From Scybalocola_A sp900557175 (GTDB lineage Bacteria; Bacillota; Clostridia; Lachnospirales; Lachnospiraceae): a DNA stretch of 64,000 nucleotides. The notes under the pieces were generated by a model. The model saw only the letters and a list, made by a program, of their open reading frames with translations, was not told the DNA's origin and did no database searches. Positions within the stretch are counted from its first letter, which is position 1. Each line of letters opens with the position of its first letter. Location: contig CALADH010000047.1 of the NCBI GenBank assembly GCA_937890745.1, positions 30,640-94,639 of the forward strand. The letters run 5' to 3'. Of the stretch, positions 52,571 through 62,201 are shown one piece after another. The position numbers were made by a program, and so were the translations under genes.

Positions 52571-52843
52571 TTAGATGCGGTGCATTGTATTAAAAATGTC
52601 TTCGTGCTGCATTTTTATCTTAACGCCGATATCATCACCGAGCGCCTCAATTTCTGTTGCAAGCTCCTCAAAGCGCTTATCCGACTGGCTTCTGTCAACG
52701 ATCATCATCATGTTAAAATAGCCCTGAACAATTGTCTGGGAAATATCAAGGATATTTACGCCGTTATCTGCAAGGAAGGTACATACCCGCGCAATAATAC
52801 CGACCGTGTCTTTTCCAATGACTGTAATAATTGTTTTTTTCAT
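52571..52843 (-). CDS. ACT-domain protein (UPF0237)
   Basis: A 90-residue single ACT domain: TIITVIGKDTVGIIARVCTFLADNGVNILDISQ is the GcvR-like amino-acid-binding pattern, with MMMIVDRSQSD after it. It likely senses an amino acid and partners with the UPF0210 protein encoded 14 bases downstream. Confidence 0.92.
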   Translation of the reverse strand: MKKTIITVIGKDTVGIIARVCTFLADNGVNILDISQTIVQGYFNMMMIVDRSQSDKRFEELATEIEALGDDIGVKIKMQHEDIFNTMHRI

Positions 52844-52872
52844 CTTTCATCCTCCTATTGTCCGGCATTTTT

Positions 52873-53664
52873 CTACAGCGCAACAAGGCCTGAGGCCTCG
52901 CTCCTCGGCGCCACGCTTAATGCAGCAGCCTCGCCTGAAAGCCAGTATTCCATAAATTCATTCCGCACCGCCTCAAGAGCAAGCTCCGGAAAATTATTTT
53001 CACGGCTCAAATGGCCGAGAATCACATTTTTAAGCCGTCCGCTGCAAAGCGCCTTAATCAGCTGTCCGGCCATCTCATTACACAAATGTCCTTTATTGCC
53101 AAGTATTCTCTGTTTAAGATAATACGGATAAGGTCCTGCCTGAAGCATCCTTATATCGTGATTTGCTTCTATGTAAAGCATATCTGAATCTTTGAGCGTC
53201 GCCACGATATCATCATCAAAATAGCCAAGATCTGTCACCATGCCAAGCTTCACGCTGCCATCGCCAAGAACATAGCTGACAGGATCTGCCGCATCATGAG
53301 AAATCGAAAACGGACGTATATGGATATTGCCTATTTTATATGTATCATCTGGTTTTATCACCCTGAAAAGCTCCGTCGGTATCTTTCCGACCGACTTCGT
53401 ATTTTCTATCTGTACCAGCGTTTTTTCCGTCGCATAAATCGGAAGCTTATACTTTCGCGCCATGACGCCAAGCCCCGAAATATGATCAATATGCTCATGG
53501 GTAATCAGTATTGCATCAAGCGACTCCGGCGCCACGCCAAACCGGTCAAGCCCGTCTTTAATACGCTTGCCACTCACACCGGCATCAATCAAAATATGGC
53601 TGTCATCACCGCCCGCATAAAGGCAATTGCCGCTGCTTCCGCTGGCTATCGTTCCAAACTGCAT
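52873..53664 (-). CDS. walJ: WalJ/YycJ-type MBL-fold hydrolase
   Basis: A 263-residue metallo-beta-lactamase-fold protein. Metal-binding motif THEHIDHISGL near residue 55, LIDAGVSGKRI, SHDAADPVSY, and GHLSRENNFPELA near 215 match YycJ. In Bacillus it is linked to the WalRK operon and coordinated replication and wall metabolism; here walRK is not adjacent. It has a clear promoter of its own. Confidence 0.88.
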   Translation of the reverse strand: MQFGTIASGSSGNCLYAGGDDSHILIDAGVSGKRIKDGLDRFGVAPESLDAILITHEHIDHISGLGVMARKYKLPIYATEKTLVQIENTKSVGKIPTELFRVIKPDDTYKIGNIHIRPFSISHDAADPVSYVLGDGSVKLGMVTDLGYFDDDIVATLKDSDMLYIEANHDIRMLQAGPYPYYLKQRILGNKGHLCNEMAGQLIKALCSGRLKNVILGHLSRENNFPELALEAVRNEFMEYWLSGEAAALSVAPRSEASGLVAL

Positions 53665-53687
53665 TTTTTATTCACCTCGCCTGCTCA

Positions 53688-53716
53688 ATTATAATACAAA
53701 ACAAAAAAATGCACAA
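53688..53716 (-). promoter_or_regulatory. walJ promoter
   Basis: On the minus strand: TTGTGC (53716-53711), 17 bases, TATAAT (53693-53688). Confidence 0.7.
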
Positions 53717-53738
53717 GGCGAATTTCCTTATTTAAAGC

Positions 53739-53778
53739 GAAAGCGGCATGCCAGCCATCCAGCCTGCATACCGCTTTC
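53739..53778 (-). terminator. hairpin after the SleB-like gene
   Basis: GAAAGCGGTATGC (53778-53766, minus strand) pairs with GCATGCCGCTTTC (53751-53739) with one wobble. The T tract is poor, so termination efficiency is uncertain. Confidence 0.6.
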
Positions 53779-53790
53779 ATCATTTTTAAT

Positions 53791-54804
53791 TTAATTGTAG
53801 AACGTATGGTCACCGATAACAACATAGGAATTGACTTTTGACGTATCGACATAACCATTAAAATAAAGATAATCACCGATATTATTATGACCTGAAAGCG
53901 CATCATTTGCTGCCTGAACAGACAACGCCGACGGACCGCTTGCAAGCACCGACGCCAGCGATCCGCTGAAAGCCGGCGTAAACTGTCCACTCTGATAAAC
54001 AACCTCCGATATCGTATTCGGGAAAAGCGGGCTTTTCACTCTGTTTAGTACGACATTGGCAACTGCCAGCTGTCCCTCATAGGACTGGTTGCCCGATTCA
54101 CAGTGAACAATACACGCAAGCAGATAGCTTTCTGAAGCCGTCTGCGGTGCATAAGTCTGACCGCTGCCGCCGTCAGCTGCCGCCGTATTTTGCGCTTCCT
54201 TCTCAGCCTGCGCCTTCATTTCCTCAGCGCGGATTTCTTCCATGCTCACTGCACCGGCCAGATGATATACGCCGTTATCATCTTTCTCGCCTTTTGTTTC
54301 AAGCACCGACTGTGCCTCATCACCAAAAAGAACGTACCGGCTTTTCACATAACCGCTCACATCACCGGATGCAAGCCTTGTCCAAGCCTCGCCCTTTTCC
54401 TCGACAACGCCGCAGGAATCCGGATAAAAACGTCCGATGATTTCTCCGTTCTCATCCGCTGTCTTATAAATATTTACATAAGCTTCATCTTCTGTCACAA
54501 CAACTGCCATCTTGCCTACAGGATCCACAGCCTCCACATTAGTCATCACCTTATTCATTACATCAAGGCGATTCAGCTTTTCACGCACTGCATCTGCAGG
54601 CGTCGGATTTGCTGCCCGGCGCGAAAGCGCCATACGGCTCACAGTTGCCACATATGTACTTCCATTTTCTGATTCAGAAATTTCCTCTGCAAAAACCGTT
54701 GCCGACAATGAACCTGCCAGTTCGCTTCCACTGTAAAGAACACCGGCGCCAAGTGCTGTGCACATCATTGCCGATATTATTTTTTTCAAAAATTTCCCCG
54801 TCAT
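53791..54804 (-). CDS. SleB-like cell wall hydrolase with SH3 domain
   Basis: A 337-residue secreted protein. A signal peptide (hydrophobic core about 9-30, ending near VFAEE), a bacterial SH3-like region (AVVVTEDEAYVNIYKTADENGEIIGRFYP to GDVSGYVKSRYV, outline), a charged linker (about 185-215), and a C-terminal Hydrolase_2/SleB domain: LLACIVHCESGNQSYEGQLAVANVVLNRVKS with the catalytic Glu in HCESG. SleB-type enzymes are lytic transglycosylases known from spore germination but also found in non-spore contexts. Two identical palindromic operators lie just upstream. Confidence 0.88.
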   Translation of the reverse strand: MTGKFLKKIISAMMCTALGAGVLYSGSELAGSLSATVFAEEISESENGSTYVATVSRMALSRRAANPTPADAVREKLNRLDVMNKVMTNVEAVDPVGKMAVVVTEDEAYVNIYKTADENGEIIGRFYPDSCGVVEEKGEAWTRLASGDVSGYVKSRYVLFGDEAQSVLETKGEKDDNGVYHLAGAVSMEEIRAEEMKAQAEKEAQNTAAADGGSGQTYAPQTASESYLLACIVHCESGNQSYEGQLAVANVVLNRVKSPLFPNTISEVVYQSGQFTPAFSGSLASVLASGPSALSVQAANDALSGHNNIGDYLYFNGYVDTSKVNSYVVIGDHTFYN

Positions 54805-54822
54805 AAAACCTCCGTATATGCA

Positions 54823-54862
54823 TATACCGATTGGTATACTTTATGATATACCGATTGGTATA
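54823..54862 (-). promoter_or_regulatory. twin 16-bp palindromic operators before the SleB-like gene
   Basis: TATACCGATTGGTATA occurs at 54823-54838 and again at 54847-54862, 24 bases apart. Each copy is TATACC-N4-GGTATA, the form bound by TetR-family repressors. No tetR-like gene lies nearby. They start 19 bases upstream of the ATG. Confidence 0.8.
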
Positions 54863-55375
54863 GTCTCGAAAACACGTATCCGGAACACCCGGAATAACAT
54901 GTATGTTTTAGGGAATAATCAAGAAAATTTACATATCGTAATATTTCTTTAACATTTTATTCCCCTGTTACAATTTGGTATTTTAGCACTTTTCTTTTAT
55001 TTTGTCAACTTTCCCTCCATTTTACCTCAGTTTGTACCTGAACCATCACATATTTTATGGGTTTTTGCACCACTATTTAACATTTTTGTAATATTTTTAT
55101 TGCTAATTTTCCTTGCATCTATTGCAATAATAATTTTTTATCACTTATTTTCCGAAATTATCACAAAATTATTAACTGCATGTAGTGAGCATGCACAGCG
55201 CACGTTTTTGCCATACACAATCCCCGCCCACATCAGCTCCGTTAATTCAAATACAGATTTTCACGCAAAAAAACAGATTCTCTCCCACCCATCAGGAAAG
55301 AATCTGTTTTTTTATTTTTTAACGTTTTAATTTAATGTTTTAACTTACATCAGCTCTGACTCAGCCCTGCACAAT
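54863..55375. other. AT-rich intergenic region
   Basis: About 510 bases without a convincing gene. It contains a possible distal promoter for the SleB-like gene (TTGATT near 54915, 17 bases, TGTTAT, minus strand), long T-rich stretches, and the coaE terminator at 55266-55313. A plus-strand frame at 55100-55330 lacks a good start and homology. Confidence 0.6.
55266..55313 (-). terminator. bidirectional terminator of the polA-coaE operon
   Basis: ACAGATTC (55273-55280) pairs with GAATCTGT (55300-55307). Seven A precede and seven T follow, so it works on either strand. Confidence 0.9.
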
Positions 55376-55981
55376 TCAGTCCGGCACCGTCACCGCCGCC
55401 ACCATTTCTTCAAGCTGACTGTGCACATCAGAAAGCGTCGTATTATTAACAACGATACGCTGACACGCTTTTTTAAATTGTTCTTCGGATAATTGATTTT
55501 TTATGATACTGTCTATTTTTTCATCACTGTAGCCGCGGCTTTCCTTCATACGCCGGCGCCGGATGGCTTCATCTGTATAAACATACCAAAATTCATCACA
55601 TATATCTTCATAACCGGCTTCGATTAAAAGTGCCGCTTCTAAGGCTATAAAGCTGCACTGCCCTGCCCTGCGCACGTCGGCAATCTCTTTTTGTATCACT
55701 GACTTTACCATAGGATGTGTAAAGCTGTTCAGCTTTTCTAAAAGCTCCGAATGTCCAAAGACGATTGCAGCCAGTTTTTTGCGGTCGATTTCCCCGTCTG
55801 AATCCAGTATATCCGTACCAAAATATCCGACAACCGCATCGTAGGAAGCGCCGCCTTTTTCACTTAATTTCCGTGCAACGTCATCCGCCATAATCACATG
55901 AGCACCAAACTCATTTTCAAGCAGATGAAGCACCTCTGATTTTCCGCTGCCGGCGCCGCCGGTCACACCAATCACTTTCAT
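55376..55981 (-). CDS. coaE: dephospho-CoA kinase
   Basis: A 201-residue CoaE, the last step of coenzyme A synthesis. P-loop GVTGGAGSGKSEV near residue 5, then MADDVARKL (the Asp), and LEAALLIEAGYEDICDEFWYVYTD (outline). It follows polA by 12 bases, the usual polA-coaE order. Confidence 0.96.
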   Translation of the reverse strand: MKVIGVTGGAGSGKSEVLHLLENEFGAHVIMADDVARKLSEKGGASYDAVVGYFGTDILDSDGEIDRKKLAAIVFGHSELLEKLNSFTHPMVKSVIQKEIADVRRAGQCSFIALEAALLIEAGYEDICDEFWYVYTDEAIRRRRMKESRGYSDEKIDSIIKNQLSEEQFKKACQRIVVNNTTLSDVHSQLEEMVAAVTVPD

Positions 55982-55993
55982 CCGTCCTGCCTC

Positions 55994-58627
55994 CTATTTC
56001 GCCTCATACCAGTCAGCACCTGTATGCACATCAATTTCCAACGGCACTGATAAAACAACTGCATTTTTCATTTCATCATTTAAAATGTCTATAACATCCT
56101 GCACTTCATTTTCCGCCGCCTCGATTAAAAGCTCATCATGCACCTGCAAAATCAGTCTTGATTTCATATGCCGTTCTTTCAGCACCTTCGACACATTAAT
56201 CATCGCAATCTTAATAATATCCGCCGCCGTTCCCTGTATCGGCGCGTTCATTGCAATACGTTCACCAAAAGAACGCTGCATAAAGTTTGCCGACTTAAGC
56301 TCCGGAATCGGACGGCGTCTTGCAAACATTGTTTTAGAATAGCCCTTTTCCTTCGCAGACGCAACTGCCCCATCAAGAAACGCCTTTACCCCCGGATAGG
56401 TTTCAAAATACTTTTCAATATAATTTTGCGCTTCTTTTCTTGTAATACTCAAATCCTGACTGAGCCCAAACGAGCTGATACCATAGACGATACCGAAGTT
56501 TACAGCCTTCGCATTGCGGCGCATCTCGTCAGTCACCGCATCAAAAGGTGTGTGAAACACCTGTGATGCGGTTATTCTGTGAATGTCCATCGCCGACTTG
56601 TATGCTTCAATAAGCGCCCTATCCTCCGACATATGTGCAAGCACTCTCAGCTCAATCTGGGAATAATCGGCATCGACAAAAACACAGCCGTCCGCCGGCA
56701 CAAACACCTTTCGTATAAGCCGTCCAAGCTCCATACGTATCGGAATATTTTGAAGATTCGGCTCAGTACTGCTGATACGCCCCGTCGCTGTAATCGTCTG
56801 ATTAAACTTTCCGTGAATGCGGCCGTCGCCGCCGATATAACTTTCAAGACCGTCGGCATAGGTTGATTTAAGCTTTGTTAATTGTCTGTATTCCAAAATA
56901 AGCTTCACAATCGGATCTTCACCCTTAAGCTTTTCAAGCACCTCCGCCGATGTTGAATAACCTGTCTTTGTCTTTTTTCCAAAAGGAAGCCCAAGCTTTT
57001 CAAAAAGAATAACCCCAAGCTGTTTCGGCGAATTAATGTTAAATTCTTCTCCGGCAAGGGCATAGATTTCTTCTTCAAGCTTTTGTATACGTCCGGCAAG
57101 CTGCTGTCCATAGTCGTGCAGCGCTTCCCTTTTAACACGGATGCCGAAACGTTCCATATCATCAAGGACAAACACAAGCGGCAGCTCTACCGTATCATAA
57201 AGAAGCTTCATCTGCGCCTCAGACAACGCCTCATCAATCACAGGCATTGCTAAAAACGGCACCACCGACAAATAACCTGCATAGCGCCTAAAATTTTTTT
57301 CATCTTCATCCATCATTTCACATAAAGGACGTTTGCCAAACATATCTGTCCGTGACGGCACTGTTTTTCCCAAATAATCTCTTGCAATATCATCATAACC
57401 ATAGCTGTCTTTTAACGGATTCAAAAGATAAGCGCCAATCCCAGCATCAAACACCTTTGATTTTTCCGTCAGATGAAAACGTCCGATTTCCGGCTTCAGA
57501 TTCACAAAAGCACCGCACGTCTCTGTGAGCAGACGGCATACCTCATCCGCAATAAAGCCGGCCGTCAGAAAACCGCCGACACGTATAAAATAAATTTCTT
57601 TTTCCGAAAGACAAATCGAAAGCCCCTCACAGCCCGCCGCATCAATATAACCAAGACCAACACTCAAAAGACCGGCCGCCCGCTCAAAAATATTTTTAGC
57701 TTCCGATAAATCATCCACAAATCTGACATCATCCGCAAGTGCATCGGATGATGTCACATCGCCGTCAAACCGGCTGAGAATATTTTTAAACTCAAGCCGC
57801 TTAAACAGTGCAAACGATTGTTCATTATACATATTTTCAGCGGCAGCCTTGTCTATATCCAGCACAAAGCCGCAGTTTGTATCGATTGTTGCCAGCGTCT
57901 TGCTCATCTGCGCCTGTTCATAATAAGTTTTCAGGTTTTCCGACGCCCGTTTAGGTTTCAGTGACTCCACATGGGCATAAGCATTTTCGATACTGTGATA
58001 TTCCACAATAATTTTCTCTGCCGTTTTTTCACCAATGCCCGGAACACCCGGAATATTATCCGAGGCATCCCCCATAAGTGCTTTCATATCAATAAATTCT
58101 GCCGGCGTCACCTTATACCGCGCAATGACATCCTTTTCACAATAATCTTCAATCTCTGTGCCGGTCATCTTTGTTTTCGGAATACGGATTTTTATATGTT
58201 CTGTTGCCAGCTGCAAAAGATCCCTGTCACCCGAAAGAATTGAAACATCAAATCCGGCTGCCGCGCACTGGCGGCTGACAGTTCCCAAAATATCATCTGC
58301 CTCAAAGCCTTCCATCTCCATTGTCTGAATATGCATGGCATGAAGCACTTCTTTCATCAAAGGCACCTGTTCCCTGAGTTCTTCCGGCATCGGCTTTCGC
58401 GTCCCTTTATAACCGTCAAACATTTTATGTCTGAAAGTCGGTGCAGAAAGGTCAAAAGCAACCGCCAGATGTCCGGCCTTTTCTTCATCCAGTATTTTAA
58501 ACATAATATTTAAAAAACCATAAACCGCATTCGTATGCAGTCCTTCCGAATTTGTCAGATTAGGCACACCGTAAAACGCCCTGTTTAAAAGGCTGTGTCC
58601 GTCAATGAGCACTATTTTCTTTTTCAT
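55994..58627 (-). CDS. polA: DNA polymerase I
   Basis: An 877-residue PolA. Residues 1-290 form the 5' nuclease (LIDGHSLLNRAF, FEADDILGT, GDASDNIPGVPGIGEKTA); about 300-470 is a 3'-5' exonuclease-like domain that lacks the DxE metal site and is probably inactive, as in Bacillus-type enzymes; the rest is the polymerase with motif A DYSQIELRVLAHMS, RRNAKAVNFGIVYG (motif B) and QVHDELLIE (motif C). Its first 26 bases overlap the end of the zinc-finger membrane protein gene, implying coupling. Confidence 0.97.
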   Translation of the reverse strand: MKKKIVLIDGHSLLNRAFYGVPNLTNSEGLHTNAVYGFLNIMFKILDEEKAGHLAVAFDLSAPTFRHKMFDGYKGTRKPMPEELREQVPLMKEVLHAMHIQTMEMEGFEADDILGTVSRQCAAAGFDVSILSGDRDLLQLATEHIKIRIPKTKMTGTEIEDYCEKDVIARYKVTPAEFIDMKALMGDASDNIPGVPGIGEKTAEKIIVEYHSIENAYAHVESLKPKRASENLKTYYEQAQMSKTLATIDTNCGFVLDIDKAAAENMYNEQSFALFKRLEFKNILSRFDGDVTSSDALADDVRFVDDLSEAKNIFERAAGLLSVGLGYIDAAGCEGLSICLSEKEIYFIRVGGFLTAGFIADEVCRLLTETCGAFVNLKPEIGRFHLTEKSKVFDAGIGAYLLNPLKDSYGYDDIARDYLGKTVPSRTDMFGKRPLCEMMDEDEKNFRRYAGYLSVVPFLAMPVIDEALSEAQMKLLYDTVELPLVFVLDDMERFGIRVKREALHDYGQQLAGRIQKLEEEIYALAGEEFNINSPKQLGVILFEKLGLPFGKKTKTGYSTSAEVLEKLKGEDPIVKLILEYRQLTKLKSTYADGLESYIGGDGRIHGKFNQTITATGRISSTEPNLQNIPIRMELGRLIRKVFVPADGCVFVDADYSQIELRVLAHMSEDRALIEAYKSAMDIHRITASQVFHTPFDAVTDEMRRNAKAVNFGIVYGISSFGLSQDLSITRKEAQNYIEKYFETYPGVKAFLDGAVASAKEKGYSKTMFARRRPIPELKSANFMQRSFGERIAMNAPIQGTAADIIKIAMINVSKVLKERHMKSRLILQVHDELLIEAAENEVQDVIDILNDEMKNAVVLSVPLEIDVHTGADWYEAK

Positions 58628-59147
58628 CTTGCTTTTCCTCGTGATTTCTTATAATTTTAACGGTACTTTCACCGTCCTCCTCAAGCAAATAGGTACATAC
58701 ATTTGTTCTCGGTTTCTTTTCGATTGTTTCTGCCGAAAAATCTCCGGTAATGCTTGATGTCACCATCTGTATCAATGCCGGAAAGCTATTGCCCGTACTT
58801 CTGTACATCGCGACAAAAACCGTGAAAAACACAGCGCAGCACATCGCTGCAGCCACGCCGATCCTAATCCATAATGCATGCTTATGCTTTTTATGATATT
58901 TTTCCTTTTTTCTCTCAATATATTTGCGGAGTTCACCTTTAAAATCGGAAATATCATCATAATCATTATCAAGCTGACGTGTTCCCGAAAATACAATAAA
59001 ATAAACTTCAAGCTCATCATAACATTCAGAGCAATTTTCTATATGATTTAAAAATGCCTCCAGCTGTTCATCATCCAGCTTATCTTCAATAAAAGGCACA
59101 ATCAGCGACTGGGCTTCACGGCAAGTCTCAAGCTTTTCGTCCTTCAT
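58602..59147 (-). CDS. zinc-finger (ZAS/zf-HC2) membrane protein, anti-sigma-like
   Basis: A 181-residue protein. The N-terminal Cys/His set C-x(27)-H-x(3)-C-x(2)-C (CREAQSLIV, then LNHIENCSECYDELE) is the zinc-associated anti-sigma or zf-HC2 pattern. A membrane helix lies at about residues 92-113, with roughly 65 residues outside. Such proteins usually hold an ECF sigma factor, but no sigma gene is next to it; instead it overlaps polA by 26 bases. The partner is unknown. Confidence 0.8.
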   Translation of the reverse strand: MKDEKLETCREAQSLIVPFIEDKLDDEQLEAFLNHIENCSECYDELEVYFIVFSGTRQLDNDYDDISDFKGELRKYIERKKEKYHKKHKHALWIRIGVAAAMCCAVFFTVFVAMYRSTGNSFPALIQMVTSSITGDFSAETIEKKPRTNVCTYLLEEDGESTVKIIRNHEEKQDEKENSAH

Positions 59148-59159
59148 CAAACCACCGTC

Positions 59160-59516
59160 CTATTTTAATAATGCCGCACGCCACTGCGCCTCTTTAAAAC
59201 CGACAAGGACAAAATCATCCCCGACAACAATCGGACGCTTTACAAGCATTCCGTCTTCAGAAAGAATCGCAAACATCTCATCCTCACTCATCGCCGGCAA
59301 TTTATCCTTAAGACCAAGTGATTTATATTTTAATCCGCTCGTATTAAAAAACTTTTTTAATGGCAGACCGCTTTTTGAATGCCATAGGCGAAGCTCGTCT
59401 GCCGATGGATTTGACTCGACGATATGCCTGTCCTCAAAACACACATTGTTATCTTCCAGCCATTTTTTCGCCTTTTTACATGTCGTACATTTTGGATATT
59501 CTAAAAATAACATCAT
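59160..59516 (-). CDS. ArsC/Spx-family thioredoxin-fold protein
   Basis: A 118-residue protein of the arsenate reductase-like group. CTTCKKAKKWL near residue 10 is the CxxC of Spx/YffB type, followed by KKFFNTSGLKYKSLGLKDKL and VKRPIVVG (family hallmark). It may be a Spx-like regulator or a glutathione- or thioredoxin-linked reductase; true arsenate reduction is not shown. Its start overlaps the symporter stop; ATG codons at 59516 and 59513 are both possible. Confidence 0.87.
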   Translation of the reverse strand: MMLFLEYPKCTTCKKAKKWLEDNNVCFEDRHIVESNPSADELRLWHSKSGLPLKKFFNTSGLKYKSLGLKDKLPAMSEDEMFAILSEDGMLVKRPIVVGDDFVLVGFKEAQWRAALLK

Positions 59517-60919
59517 CAATCTTCCTTTCCATCATCAACAACAGGCACTTCAGACATGTCCCGCCTGTGGATATCATTAATATATTTTTTAGTTTCAGAA
59601 GCAATCACCTTTGACAAAAGCAGCACGGCGATAATATTCGGTATCGCCATCAGTGCATTAAATGTGTCGGCAAGATCCCACACAAGCTTCAACGTTACAA
59701 GCGGCGCAATCGCAATTGAAATCACATAAAGAATACGGTAAGGCAGCAAAAGCTTTGAGCCGCCAAGATATTCAACACACCGCTCCCCGTAATAAGCCCA
59801 TCCAAGAATTGTTGAGTAAGCAAAGGAAACGATACCGACAACTAAAATAAATTTTCCAACATAAGGAATCTGGGCAAAAGCAAGACTTGTAAGCTCACTT
59901 CCGTCCGTAATATTTGCCACATCAATGCCCGGATTTTTCATAATACTGCTGACAAGAACAATGCCTGTTAAAGCGCATACGACAACTGTATCCCAAAACG
60001 TCCCTGTGGAAGCGACAAGCGCCTGCTTTACCGGATTTTTTGTCTGTGCAGCTGCCGATACAATCGGTGCAGAACCCATACCGGATTCATTTGAAAACAA
60101 ACCTCTTGCAATACCGTAACGGGCAGCCATCATAATCCCCGTACCGACAAGACCGCCGGCGGCAGCACCTGGTTTAAAAGCCATCGTCACAATTGTCTGA
60201 ACCGCAGGAATAATATAGTCATAATTGTAAATAAGAATAATAACACAGCCGATTACATAAAAAAGCGCCATAAAAGGTACAAGCTTTTCGCATACTCTTG
60301 CAATCACCTTGACGCCCCCAAAAATAACAAAAGCCGTCAAAAGTGCACAAATAACACCGACAATCCATGCCGGCACGTTGAGATTTTCCTTCCACACATT
60401 TGCAATCGCATTGCTCTGAACCATCGAACCGATGCCAAAAGAGGCGATTGCCGCAAAAAGCGCAAACAAAACGGCAAGCCATTTCATGTGAAGCCCCCGG
60501 TCAAGGGCATACATCGCACCGCCCATCATCCGTCCGTCTTTACTTTTTACCCGGTACTTAACTGCGATCAGTGACTCGGAATATTTTGTAGCAATGCCGA
60601 AAACGCCTGTCAGCCAGCACCAGAACACTGCGCCCGGACCGCCAAGGGCAATGGCTGTACCGACGCCGATAATATTTCCGGTGCCAATCGTTGAGGCAAG
60701 CGCTGTCGTCAGTGCTCCAAACTGACTGATATCACCATCTTCATCCTCATCCTTCGTCACCGACAGCCGTATGCCCTTAAATGTCTTTCTTTGTATAAAT
60801 CCCGTCCGTATTGTAAGAAACAAATGTGTGCCAAATAATAATATAAGCATCGGCGCGCCCCAAAGTATATCGTTAATCTGCGTCACCGCTGTCTGTACCG
60901 CCGAAATTACTGCATCCAT
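59516..60919 (-). CDS. sodium:alanine (AGCS family) symporter
   Basis: A 467-residue transporter with about ten or more helices. The AGCS signature GTGNIIGVGTAIALGGPGAVFW and the later RGLFSNESGMGSAPI are clear. It imports alanine or glycine with sodium. AAGGAGG lies 7 bases upstream of the ATG. Operon context: after the Eis-like gene, before the ArsC-like gene. Confidence 0.93.
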   Translation of the reverse strand: MDAVISAVQTAVTQINDILWGAPMLILLFGTHLFLTIRTGFIQRKTFKGIRLSVTKDEDEDGDISQFGALTTALASTIGTGNIIGVGTAIALGGPGAVFWCWLTGVFGIATKYSESLIAVKYRVKSKDGRMMGGAMYALDRGLHMKWLAVLFALFAAIASFGIGSMVQSNAIANVWKENLNVPAWIVGVICALLTAFVIFGGVKVIARVCEKLVPFMALFYVIGCVIILIYNYDYIIPAVQTIVTMAFKPGAAAGGLVGTGIMMAARYGIARGLFSNESGMGSAPIVSAAAQTKNPVKQALVASTGTFWDTVVVCALTGIVLVSSIMKNPGIDVANITDGSELTSLAFAQIPYVGKFILVVGIVSFAYSTILGWAYYGERCVEYLGGSKLLLPYRILYVISIAIAPLVTLKLVWDLADTFNALMAIPNIIAVLLLSKVIASETKKYINDIHRRDMSEVPVVDDGKED

Positions 60920-60942
60920 TCAACAACCTCCTTGTCCATTTT

Positions 60943-62172
60943 TTAAAAATAATCCGAAAAATACGGCTTTTTCGCATCAATCAGCATCTCAAGCGGTTTT
61001 AAAAGATAGTAGTCCACCTTTATGTATTCATTATTATACAAATATGTCGGACGTTTGTATCCGAGCATCATCGCCGTCAATATAGAAACATCAAGTTCTA
61101 CAAGATAAGACTCCTCATATTCCTCAACCTTTTCACAAATTGCCTCATCATCTTCAAAATGCAGATAAAAAATGCCCTCGTTCCACGGCGCTGTCGAATC
61201 ATGCACCATAAAATAAAATTTTGAATTATTATCGCAGTTTTGGAACGGATATTGATTCATAAATGCTTCCACATCGACAATTCTTGCCATAATATAAGGC
61301 TCTATCGTCTCCTTGATTTCACTGTCATCAAACTGAAACGCAATCGTATCACCGGTATAATTATAGCCTCTGACTTCCGTCACCATCGAATAATGAGCGC
61401 TTATAAAATTCCATATACCGTTTTTCGCCTCAGAGTTTAAGTAAATAATTTCCTTGATATGCATAATGTCATTTTCAATAAAATAAATGACATATCCGAG
61501 CGGTTTTTCTTCTTTGCTGTAATAAACAGCCGCCATCATATCGTCCGAATCCCAGCGCCAGTATTCCTGCCATTCAAACTCGCCGCGTATCAGCGCGCCG
61601 TGATGCTGCATGGCAAAATATTTATAAATATTTTTCATATCCTCGTCATTAATATCGACGCGCTCAATCATCCCTTCCACCGGACGCTTGTGCGGAAGCT
61701 GCGTATCTTTAATGCTGAACGTCATCTGATCCGAAACAATCTCCCAGCCCTGTTTTCTATAATAAGGAATGGAATAAGGATAAAGAAACGAAATCGTCTG
61801 ACCGTTTTCTCTCATATATTTGAGTCCCTTTTTAATAAGCGCATGAGAAAGCCCATGCCCCATATATTCCGGATAAGTCGTCACGCCAGTCAGACCGCCC
61901 ATCTGAAATATTTCTCCCTGAATATTCACTTCCATCGGATAAATTACAATCTGGCTTGCCAGCTTTCCTTTATAAAAGCAACCAAGTACATAGGAAAATT
62001 CAAAAATCGGACGTTTGGAGCGCTTAATGTCATCCTTATCTTCCCATCCGGAATCTTTAAGCTCACTGGATGTTACCTGAAAAGCATAGCTTAACAAATC
62101 ATTAAATTCCTCAACATCATTTTGATTTAACTGTCTGAATGTATAATTTTTATCACGGGTTATTTCTTTCAT
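60943..62172 (-). CDS. Eis-like GNAT acetyltransferase
   Basis: A 409-residue protein with the layout of the Eis family: two GNAT-type domains and a C-terminal SCP2-like domain. The acetyl-CoA region is GGLTGVTTYPEYMGHGLSHALI with YRKQGWEI after it; FEWQEYWRWDS is also typical. Eis enzymes acetylate aminoglycosides and other amines, but the substrate here cannot be told. It may be transcribed with the phospholipase-like gene upstream. Confidence 0.87.
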   Translation of the reverse strand: MKEITRDKNYTFRQLNQNDVEEFNDLLSYAFQVTSSELKDSGWEDKDDIKRSKRPIFEFSYVLGCFYKGKLASQIVIYPMEVNIQGEIFQMGGLTGVTTYPEYMGHGLSHALIKKGLKYMRENGQTISFLYPYSIPYYRKQGWEIVSDQMTFSIKDTQLPHKRPVEGMIERVDINDEDMKNIYKYFAMQHHGALIRGEFEWQEYWRWDSDDMMAAVYYSKEEKPLGYVIYFIENDIMHIKEIIYLNSEAKNGIWNFISAHYSMVTEVRGYNYTGDTIAFQFDDSEIKETIEPYIMARIVDVEAFMNQYPFQNCDNNSKFYFMVHDSTAPWNEGIFYLHFEDDEAICEKVEEYEESYLVELDVSILTAMMLGYKRPTYLYNNEYIKVDYYLLKPLEMLIDAKKPYFSDYF

Positions 62173-62201
62173 CGTCTATATCCCCTTATATACTATTTAT
62201 T

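Noticed and set aside
54147..54806. Several plus-strand frames antisense to the SleB-like gene
   Set aside because: They mirror the codon structure of the real gene and show no protein-like pattern or ribosome binding site.
55100..55330. 76-codon plus-strand frame in the gap before coaE
   Set aside because: No Shine-Dalgarno, weak start, and its 3' part runs into the bidirectional terminator.
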